64,000 nucleotides of DNA from Rotaria sordida (lineage: Eukaryota > Rotifera > Eurotatoria > Philodinida > Philodinidae). This document shows positions 54,301 to 64,000 of this stretch, in pieces; position 1 is the stretch's first letter, and each line of letters opens with the position of its first letter. A model generated the notes under the pieces. That model was not told where the DNA came from. It ran no database searches and was given only the letters and a program-made list of their open reading frames with translations. The DNA is taken from NCBI GenBank assembly GCA_905250125.1, contig CAJNOL010000658.1:1-64000 (forward strand), written 5' to 3'. The translations under genes and the position numbers were made by a program.

Positions 54301-57300
54301 ATTAAAGCTGTTTATGATGGTACGAACCATTTTTTTTTCATGTATAACATTACTATTTATATTGATCTAACTCATTAATCTTTCTGTTCAATTTATTATA
54401 TTGTTGTATATTCACTTTTTTTTTTCTTCTAAGGTCTACATAAACGTAATTAGGTTAAAGTAGAAGTAAGAAATAGTTGCTGGCTTTTTTTTTTTTTGCA
54501 ATCTTCAAAGTATTATTTTAATTGAGAACAAATAAGAGAAGTTAACTTTATCTGTACAATTGTCACTTACTTATCTATAGACAAAATTAGTTTAATTATT
54601 TCGTACTATTTACTATTATTTTCTAACTAAATATCTATATTGATATATGATTTTTATATGTGTAAGACTTTTTTTTTCTTTATATTAATACATATATATT
54701 CAATATACAGATTTATATGTATATATTTGCTTCCAGTATACGTTTAGTTTAACTATAGTCAGTCAACTAAGTCAAACAACACATCCACTTCACTTTTCTC
54801 TTCTTTAGAATGTACCTTTACGTATATGAATGCATGCATGCATGCATGCATATATAAATGCGGGTCAATAGAATTGTGCCACTTGTCAATGTACAAACGC
54901 TTCAAGGTGTTATCCTTTTGTGCATATTTGTGTGTTTATATCGAGTATATACAGTTAAATTCAGTCAAGCATCTCTCATATACTTAAAGCTGATCGTCAG
55001 ATCATCATCGTCTTTTTTATATACCTTTCGGGAGAAGATGCATATGTCTAACTAATGATCAAGTTAAAAGATGAAAAGAATGTCATTTGTTTGTATAAGA
55101 TTCCTTTTTTTTTCTACTTCTTTTATTTTTTATATTTGTTACAATAACAAATAATGGAAGTCGTGTGACTACGTCCTATACAGCAAAAAAAACACCACGT
55201 CAAAAGAATGTTAAACAAGACCATAAGAATTTCTCTATTCGTCACATACATATATATATATATATGTGATATGTATTGATCATTTAAAAATGGCACCAAA
55301 AAAGAAAAGAATTAAAAATTGAATGGGGTTATCTTTTGCACTTGATAGAGCAAAACGAGCGCGTCTTGTTCATTTAAACCGATAAGACGAAAAAAAAAAA
55401 TTGAAACAGAACAGTCGCTGTCTGCATTTCTAACCACTTAATATGAAAATTTATCCCACTGTTCAATTTCGCATGGCTAGTAGTGGTAATAAAGTATCAA
55501 TCATAAATTCGTAAAAGATAAATTTTGTTTCTCTCTCTCGCTTGACAGTAATCATGGACAAAAGGCGTTATTCGTTTCTCACTTTCCAATAGTGACTTAC
55601 GTGTGCTGTACTCGAATATAGACAAACTCCACCGAAAAAAAAAAATACGATAACTTGTTTTCAATCCCACACGATAGATGTAAAATAAATCTTAACAATG
55701 ATATTTTATCATTTACTCTTGTCTTTTTCTTGTTCTTTAGTTACTTTATACAACTACAGAGGAAAAAAAAAGAACAGAGCAAAGTAATTTTGAAAAAGAA
55801 GAATTAAAACATATACTGATATGAGTGTTGTTATTAATCTTTTCTTTTTCATCTCATTATCTTACCTACAAAATGATATCATTATTTCTCTTTTCTTCTT
55901 TCGTCTCACAAAAAAAAACATGAATCTTTCAAAATCAACATATGAAATAGTTTGTAAATCGTTGAATATATGTAGAATTTCTGTTCACACATAAATGTAA
56001 TAATAGACATGAACTAGTCAAAATTTGAGTAGCAATAAAAAAAGAATAATGCGATCATAAAAATAAAAAGCAATTGTTTTTTGTTAACTTACTGACTTGA
56101 TTTATTTATATTGGTAGATTTCACAAGTTTAGATTCTTCTTCACTTTTGTTTTAGATATTCGAAAGAAAAATAGAGAATCATATGATAATGGCAATGATA
56201 TTCATTGATCTGTCGTTTTCTTCTTCTTCTTCTTCTTAGTTCTTTTTTTTTCAATACGAAACGATCAATATAAGCACGCGTTTGAGAGTATAGAAGAGAG
56301 AGAGAAGTATAAATTTCAATCGACTCGTATATATGTATATGTATATGTATATATATATATATATGTGTTATATGTGCAGCTTGTATGTAATTTGATGCTG
56401 TTCGAAGTAAATGCAAGGAAATCTTAACGAATTTGGATTGATGTATATGAATATAAGGAGAAGAAGAAGAAGAAAAAAAGTGTAATAATAATAATAATAA
56501 TAATCAGTAGAATATGTTTACCAAGTACCTTGAATAGAAAAGAATATGACGTATCAATAAAATATAAGAGCTTTTAATAAAAAAAAAATGAAAATTTATT
56601 AATTCAATTCTATCTTTCTTTTTTCAATTTATTTATCTTATGAATATATAACACTCACATCATCATCATCGTTATTCGTCTTTTTCTTTGTCTGTTATTC
56701 TCTTTTTACTCTACACATATTTTTTTTCTTCTGTTAAAGAGCAGCAAATAGCGTATATAATCGAAATATTTTCATTATCAACGCAAAAAACGAAGTAAAA
56801 GAAAAGAATAGTCTATTAGCAGTATACACATGATTAAAACAACAAAATAGTATAGGCTTATAATATAGTATTTCAATGATTAGGCATTTATCATCATTTA
56901 TCAGATGAAATGAAGAAGAAAAAAAAATGAAAGAAGAAAATGCAAATATACAAATTTGTCTTCTGTAATTTTTCAGAAAAAAAAGAAAAGAGAGAAAAAA
57001 AAATAAATCGTCATTCATTTTTTCTCCTCATTGACATTAAAAAATGAGGTGTAAGTCTTTTGTATATGCATACCAAAAGAAAAAAAAAACAGGGAGAACG
57101 AACATATATATTGACTACCATACTAACATATATATATATATGTGCCTTTGGGTATTGATCAACTAGAATAACAGATTCTATAAGAAAGGGAGGAGAACAA
57201 GGAAAAAAAAAGGTTTGAAACGTAGCAATCATGTGCAAAATAATAGTTTAAAAAAAACGAACCGGAGACCTTATATAGACCGACGGTTCCACCCTTTTAT

Positions 57301-57777
57301 TTTTTTGTTCTTGTAGAATTTCTTTAGTTATTCTTTTGATAACGAGTCCATGCATATATACCTGTTGTGAGCATATATATATATATACAAAATATACAAA
57401 CAATTCATATTTTGAATCTTTCTTTCTCGTTTTTCTACGCAATCATCATAACGAGAACTATTACTACGACTGCACTAATTATACGCTTGTTTGGTTATTT
57501 GCATCATCTATATGACTTTCTCTCATTCTTTCTTCTTTATATTTTGTTTATGAATAGTTAGTCATATATAACGATAAAATAGTTGATCATTTCAAAGTCC
57601 TTGATAAAGATGAGCTTACCTTAAACGAAAAGAAAAATGAAAGAAGCCCAATTTACAAGATGAAATTGTATAAAAGAGAAGAAGAAGAAGATGAAGAACA
57701 TCTGATTCAAAAGAAATAAAGTATAGAACGTTTTCAAGGAAAGATAAAGGATTTGATGAAATGCTTTTTTTCTTCAT

Positions 57778-57783
<6 letters not shown>

Positions 57784-57815
<32 letters not shown>
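57784..57815. repeat. (TC)n microsatellite
   Basis: Pure dinucleotide run of about 32 nt within the upstream region of the PDZ gene. Confidence 0.8.
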
Positions 57816-57818
<3 letters not shown>

Positions 57819-58732
57819 CTCGTTTTGAATATGTGTATATATAGATATTCGATATATAAATACTCATAGGATGATTACGAACTGAACAGTAGCACGAATA
57901 ACGATTTTGTTCATTTAATCCCAAAGGCTGCTCCAGTTACAACAATTTGATAAAGCAATAAATTTCAAGCACATACATAAATCTAGGCTCAACAAGCTAA
58001 ATCTCGTTTTGCTTATTATTGTGTTACTTCTCATTGACGATGATACAATCGATATAATGCAGATATATGAGAACTTCGCAATATAAAATCTTTATTTGAA
58101 TTGTTATTAATGTATTTTTCTTTCTTTGGATCAATTAAATAAGACAAGAAAGACGAGAAGAAGAAGAAGAAGAAGAAAAAAAAAAATCTTTATTTGAACA
58201 GTTCATCTATGGTAAAGTTTGACACCTTTGAATATTTCTTGAGTATGTCGAATAATATCAATAAAATTTGATTTTCTATCCGACATATTGTCAAGTACAT
58301 ATCCTTCTATATTTAATATATAACATAAAACAATTTTTTTTTTGTTTTTAATATAGACTAGTAACTAAATAGTTAATCTTGAGAATTATTTTTAGCTTCT
58401 ATTACAAATAAATAAATAAACATTGATAACTATGTGCATGATTTCCTTTTTTAAAGATTATAATCAAACTTATTAGTAAGATAAATATTGTTAACAAGAA
58501 ATTTTTTAGTATATAATAAATATAAGACATATATTGATAGTCACAGCAGTAAATTTTAATGATCTTGATATAATGAACATAAAATAGTCTACTTTTGGAG
58601 AAAATTATCATTTGAAGGGACAAGTTTTTTATATCCATAAATTATATCATCAATGAAAATTTTTCTTTTATATTCAATAATCATATTTTTTTTTCAATTG
58701 AAAAAAATGGAATCAACTAGGCACATTAATTG

Positions 58733-59020
58733 TCAATATGAATCGTCATTCTTGAAGTGGTTTGTCCTTCATGACTATAAACATCATGAATAGTAGATGT
58801 AAAAATGATGTGAAAAAAAAAAAACCCGTTTTTCTTGCATTATATTATAGATCTACATTTTTTTTTGTTCTATTAGAATATGCATCCAATTGACAAGATA
58901 ACATTTAATTTTTTTTATTCTATTCATTTTCAATTTGAATCCATAGAGATCTATTATACAAGGAAAGACGTCGACAACATTTGTCATGGTCATATTTGAA
59001 TGCAAACGTATCAGATCACC
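58733..59020 (-). pseudogene. coding-like fragments, possible gene relic
   Basis: Two fragments lie on the minus strand. Around 59007-58935 the frame includes FAFKYDHDKCCRRLSLYNRS and ends IQIENE before a stop. Around 58800-58734 a second reads STIHDVYSHEGQTTSRM and then TIHIDN before a stop. Their composition is balanced, unlike surrounding AT-rich noise, but no start or splice pattern joins them. They may be the remains of a gene or two exons of one I cannot complete. Confidence 0.3.
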
Positions 59021-61117
59021 TTGTATTCAGGGTAGTTGTTGTTGAATAGAGGATAAAATTTTTTTCGGTCTAAGATGAAAAGAGATTATAACAATCAAGT
59101 AACCTTCTCACTGTTCTTATTGATATCATTATCCTTATTTCTAATACTTTATTGAATTATAATTAAAGAATATGTCGAATGACAATAGAGAAATAATGAT
59201 TGAAATTCAAGTATATTTCTTTACTAATCAAGAAAAAATATTGATATTATATCACTTTTTGATTGAGAATAATACATGAAATTAGGTTTTTAGTATAGCA
59301 AACATGATTTGATGTAGTATAGCAATAGGAATTTAATGAATAATTTATTATTTTTTCCTCGTTAACAAATCGATAAGTTGAATGAATCTTTATTATTCTA
59401 TTCATTTTCTTCTTTTGTTTGATAAGTAAGTTTTTTTTTTTTTATAGATATGCGTTTCATGAAAATCGATTTATTCCTTTAAAACTTTATAAAATACTCT
59501 AGAGGGGCTCATATGATTCAACTATTGCATCTATGAATCAACAAACAGCATGAGGCACTTGTTGATTAAGTCTATTACATTAATTATGATATACAGGTAT
59601 ACGATGATAAATGATTTCTAAATATTTTAAATGATAACTATTGAGTTTATCAACTGTTAAGAAAAAATATACACATGTTGATAAAACTAGACAATAAATT
59701 CATGGAAATTTGTTTTGATTATAAAATTGAAAAACCTTTCTTTCAATATGTATTGATAGTAGAAATGGTGCTCTAGATTTTTCCGATATTTAATCACTAT
59801 TCAACTAATATCATAATAATAAAATTTCCAGAAGACCTGTTTATTATGAAATATTGAAAAAATATTGAGTAGTATTTTTATTATTAATACTTTCTATACG
59901 GTATTGAAGTGCTTTCACCACTACCTTTGGTATGCTGCAAGTACTTTACTGATCGATCGATCGATTACTATTTCATGTTGTTCTTGGTGGTCAAGCTTTT
60001 TTTTCATACATAGCAGTAGATATGTGCGTGTAGCAAGCAGCTAGATGAGGAGAAGGAGGAGGCCACATAAGTCATGCGGTTTGTTTGTTCGATTCATTGC
60101 AATAAAACGGTTCACAAATAAACTATGCAAAAACAAGCAGAACGACATTATTCATTGGTTGTATCGTAGGATATCATCAAATATACTGTTGATTGTCTTT
60201 GTTTGAAATAATAATAGATGAAATTTTTTTACTCATACACTACTTAGTAGATATTTGATCAATTTTTTATAATAATTCTAACTGAAATCAATAGACTTAC
60301 GCAAAAGGATGATACACACAACATGCATACGCAGTAATAGATATTACTCATTGAAGAAAGCTCATTCTCATATCATTTGAAAGAGTATAATTCAATGATT
60401 ATCCATGTACGAAGAAAATTTTCAATAGCATGCCGAGTAATTGTGCAGTGAGTCAAACAATATGGTCACTATCTTTGCGTCGTTATCGCGGTCATCTGGT
60501 CTACAATCAATTTCAAATATCTTCGATAATAAGCATGTGTTGCGCTTGTGTTTACATTTATTTTTGTTTATAAATTCGATGAATCAAATTAATGAAAAAA
60601 AATAAAGAACAATATATATGTTTATAAGATTAAACTAACTGGATAAGAGTGCAATTGAGTGACATACACACATCTGATCTTAAACTAACTGAACGTGCAC
60701 AAGCCAAGATTCATTATCATCTGCTGAATAAAATAAACATGTTTCTACTATCGGCATAAGTCTATCATTTTATGTATTATAGGTTGAAAATTTATTAGTC
60801 GAGATATCAATACATCCGAAGATTTTTCTGATGTTTACAGATGGTGTTCTCCGATTTTGTGATGTTATAGAAAATAATTCAACATGATGTCTAACAAGCT
60901 CTGGATCATCAGAAAGTGAAAATAGACTCATGTGATTGTTAATGTATCTATTCAAATATTAAATAGATATCTTGAAATTTTATGTCATATCATGTATTGA
61001 GAAATAAGTATGTTATGTAGATAAATTTTTTCTTTTATATATGATCAATATTTTACATAAAGGAAATTTTCGGTCTCTGTAACAGTCATTTTCAAGCATG
61101 TAAACAGTTGATCGAAA

Positions 61118-61490
61118 AAGGGTGTAGATGTGACTGTGGATCATGTCTTTAATTTATTCCACACCCACACCCTCAAGATTTGATAAGATAAAGTAACATC
61201 AACAACAATCTACTTTATTAGAGAAGCAATACAAAAAGAAAAAGATTTTGTGATTTGCCACGAAATCCTTACTATTCAGACTTGGATTTCGTCTTGGACA
61301 AAAATAGTATAAATAGTTTGCGCTTTGATAACGGTGGTCAAATTACAAATTGTTTATGTGAGTTTGATCCAAAAGCAAATCTATATTTTAAATCCAAATC
61401 GAAACCAAGTTCCAATGCGATTGGTCATATATCTCAATTGTATTCTAGATTTGTAGCATCCTTACTCTAGATCCATATTTACCCACGTCC
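61118..61490. mobile_element. possible small non-autonomous transposon
   Basis: The left end GGTGTAGATGTG and the complement of the right end, GGTGTGGACGTG, match at 10 of 12 positions, and both are followed within about 20 nt by TGGATC. Close inside the left end is a further CCACACCCACACCC run, like subterminal repeats. The interior holds an open frame (61255-61470) without known similarity. No target-site duplication is evident. Confidence 0.4.
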
Positions 61491-61556
61491 ACACCATTTC
61501 TTAATAAGATTTTATCTTTTTCTATTCATCAAAAAAGAAATTTCAATTGTGTTTAG

Positions 61557-61618
61557 TCAAAATTGAAATTTTAATTTTAACTAGGCAAATTTTAAATTTG
61601 ACTAAATTTTAATTTTGA
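61557..61618. repeat. AT-rich hairpin
   Basis: GTCAAAATTGAAATTT is followed by the near complement AAATTTTAATTTTGAC after a short loop. It lies about 190 nt downstream of the stop of the Rel-homology gene and may form part of its 3' UTR. Confidence 0.4.
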
Positions 61619-61809
61619 CCACAACATAAATATATAAAATAATTGTTCCACATATAAGATGACGAATAGTTTTACAACCAAAAACAATAAAGTTACGTAT
61701 TGATGCCTTCTTATAGAACGAAAAAGATATAAAAAAAGAGGAATGTAAAAACAAAAACCAACATAGATTTTTTTCGGAAGATTTGTTCGCATATAAATAT
61801 ATAAAGAAT

Positions 61810-64000
61810 TCAGTCTTCATTAATCACTCCACATGGTTCAGAATGATCATCTATAAATAAAAATGAATTTATTTTTTATATATAAATAGGAAACGAATAA
61901 TACCATGAAGATGATATGGTACTGTATAAGTGGTATAACCAAGAGTTTTTTCAATGTGTGCAGTTACTTCAACATCCTTTCTATTTTGTGTACATACAGG
62001 TGATTCGAATGATAAAATTGTTTTATCTACTTGAAAATCATTTTGATTAAGAAGTTTACCATTACAATGAACATATAACTCTATAACAAATTAAAGTATA
62101 ATGTCTTATTAGTAGTGACAAAACTATGGCATACTATTTTTTTCTATTGATTCTCTAAGTTTAATAAAGATCATTTGGCCACCTCGTTCGCAAAGTTCAT
62201 TGGGAAAAATATTGTCAAAGCCAAGTGACTGAGATGTATGAGCTATAATGAAATACCTTTGAAATAGTAAAAGATGTTTGAATTCTCATACTTTCTTCAA
62301 TAAGATCTGAATATGTTGGTAAAGAAACACGTTTGAATTGACCAATACGTAATTTAATATAAATAGCAAACATTAATCTACACCAAATAAGCTTATCTTC
62401 TTTGATAATATTCTTATTATTATTTGTGTCTTGATATAAGTTAATCATCTTCAAAGTTAATCGATGTTTTTTTGTTCTTAATAATTAAGAAATTATTATT
62501 ACTAACTTTTTTTGAAGATTTTCTAAGTCATTTGAATCAACCTTTGAAAAGACACCTTTTGATATTGAATCAAATTCAACAGAAAATTTTTGTTTTTCAT
62601 CGAATTCTAAACATCCTATATTATTCAACATAGATTTATGATTTTTCTTAATCTTTGTATTGTTAGGTACAACTAGCTTCTGTTTATGTTCATTTCCATT
62701 ATATGTCGTTACGTGAGTACCAATATAAAATTCTTGTTGATAATTTTGTATCTCTTGGGGAAGCTGCAGTGATTGAATGAGAAAAAAACTATTAAAAAGG
62801 TTATAAATTTACCCCTAACAGAAGAGCTGTACGTTGAGGAGCTCCCTCAACTTGAATTGCCGGGCATCCATTGCTCAAAGTTGCTGATTCACGATGGTGC
62901 CAAAATCTTTTTGGTTGATTAAGTAAAACCAGTTTCGGTAATTTAATTGTTTGTTGGATAATATTTGTTGTGTTTGGTAATGAATCTGTATTGGTAGAAG
63001 TTGTTGATTGAAAATTCCATGGTAATGATGGTTCAATAGAAATTCGAACATTGGGCAGAATATCTTCTTCATGACTGTTCGATGCTATTTAAATAAATAA
63101 ATCTTAATGATCAATTACAAAAAATTTATTGATTACTTACATTCATTTGAAACTATACTACTAGCTTCAGCACTTTCTATTGAAGTTGATGCCTTACGAT
63201 TAGTTGTGAAACTTTTAGCCACCAAGTCTGAAATTTCTAATAGTTTCTGAAGCTGAAAGGTAAGCGCTTCGCGAATAGTGTTCGGCGACATTAAGTGATG
63301 AACAGGAAGTTGATGTTCTAAGAAAAACAAACAATTCTTTATTTTCTCTGATAACATTTGTTACTTGAAGTTATAGAGGAAAAGTTCAAACTATCAAGTT
63401 GAGGTTTAATATAATTCATTAGATTTTGTATGTTTTGAACAAGTAAATTACATACACCTGAAGCGTTTAGTATTGTTTCCGGTTGATTTTCATGATTAAC
63501 TGAAAATAAATAGTTAATAAAAAGTTATTATTGCAATATAAATGATCTTGAACTATTATCCAGACCTGTATTGTAGTCGATTGAAGCAGTTGATATTTTT
63601 TCTTGATCAATCATTGATATATCCTGATCAGGCATCTCCTTTATTGTGTCATAGTTACCAGGCCATTTATAAGCTTCCACTGAATCTTCGAATAATCTTA
63701 AAATATGTGTATCATCCAACGAGAATTTTGTATGCTTTTTAGAATTATTATTGCGTACATAAAAAGCATAAAAGCTTCGATTATTTTTGTCAAATACGAG
63801 ACAAGCACGGGACCACGTTTGATTTACTTCTACTGATGTAGCATCCATATAGTAATAGCTTTTTTGATTTTGATTAATAATACAAATATACAAATTCAGA
63901 AAATACTGTTTAGCTAATTCTTGTAATTGATCTATTTCGTCATCAATATCTGTATTATTCATTGAAAGCCAATCTACTATTCTATCAGTATCAATATAAC
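61810..64000 (-). CDS. Rel-homology domain protein, NFAT5/NF-kB-like (5' end missing)
   Basis: Nine exons are visible: 64000-63566 (continues beyond the window), 63499-63365, 63317-63141, 63084-62813, 62763-62503, 62448-62292, 62242-62135, 62080-61904, 61850-61810. They give 586 in-phase residues and a stop. The last half resembles a Rel-homology region. LVLLNQPKRFWHHRES with CPAIQVEG matches the start of the DNA-binding half. FYIGTHVTTYNG and NNIGCLEF match its core, and RLMFAIYIKL with RVSLPTYSDLI its end. FPNELCERGGQMIFIKL and SFESPVC with VEVTAHIEK match the immunoglobulin-like dimerisation half. Such proteins are dimeric transcription factors. The first about 250 residues are unassigned, and the tyrosine/tryptophan-rich first part could be a separate domain. 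The recognition loop departs from the usual RxRYxxE. The assignment rests on pattern matching by eye. Confidence 0.65.

Larger units (their letters stand above)
51368..61809. other. 10-kb region upstream of the PDZ scaffold without a supported gene
   Basis: This interval should contain the PDZ-gene promoter and any 5' UTR exons, but I can place none. It is full of simple sequence: (AT)n at 53871-53899, (GCAT)n at 54831-54851, CTT/GAA runs near 56218-56237 and 58156-58176, and (TC)n at 57784-57815. Short coding-like fragments occur near 58730-59020 (-), 60430-60575 (+), 60640-60760 (+) and 60775-60955 (-). They do not join into a gene. A probable small repeat element lies at 61118-61490. Confidence 0.45.

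Noticed and set aside
56141-57924. Several minus-strand frames of 60-100 residues
   Set aside because: Phe/Ser/Leu- or Lys/Arg-rich translations of microsatellites and pyrimidine tracts; no gene-like structure.
62449-62502. 30-nt intron with a GTTAGT donor in the Rel-homology gene
   Set aside because: Too short. A GTAATA donor four codons into the same region gives a 54-nt intron with perfect phase and a better match to the Rel-homology fold.

Overview
This is nuclear DNA from an AT-rich, compact animal genome. Genes are split by many short introns, mostly about 50-90 nt, with GT donors (often GTAAGT, GTATGT or GTAAAT) and short acceptors such as TTTAG and TATAG. Several start codons sit 0-7 nt after an acceptor-like AG, as expected of spliced-leader trans-splicing. 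Together with the protein style this suggests a bdelloid rotifer, but no species marker is visible, so that is an inference. I assembled all multi-exon models by hand from splice sites and reading-frame phase.

Layout. 1-1941: non-coding with one long imperfect palindrome. 1942-2697 (+): HIT-like protein. 4132-5976 (-): complete 451-residue alpha-tubulin in nine exons. 9171-10916 (-): syntaxin-17-like SNARE in two exons. 11516-14088 (-): ZMPSTE24/Ste24 CAAX metalloprotease in nine exons. 14089-20137: non-coding, low-complexity, with one palindrome. 20138-24497 (-): ten-exon coiled-coil protein with a C-terminal membrane segment, family not recognised. 24498-33249: gene-poor, with the remains of at least one decayed gene. 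33250-33896 (+): small two-exon membrane protein, unknown. 36039-51367 (-): a 20-exon multi-PDZ scaffold of about 2,460 residues with nine PDZ domains and its own C-terminal PDZ ligand. 51368-61809: about 10 kb without a convincing gene. 61810-64000 (-): 3' part of a Rel-homology (NFAT5/NF-kB-like) protein running off the window end.

The recognisable genes serve ordinary cell functions: microtubules (tubulin), autophagosome fusion (STX17), prenyl-protein processing (ZMPSTE24), membrane or junction scaffolding (multi-PDZ) and transcription (RHD). They do not form an operon or a shared pathway.

The most unusual features are three. Seven long imperfect inverted repeats (about 240-660 bp each) are scattered through introns and spacers; three lie in introns of ZMPSTE24 and the PDZ gene. 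The PDZ scaffold has almost entirely phase-1 symmetric exons and at least one alternative terminal exon. The Rel-homology protein is divergent at the DNA-recognition loop.
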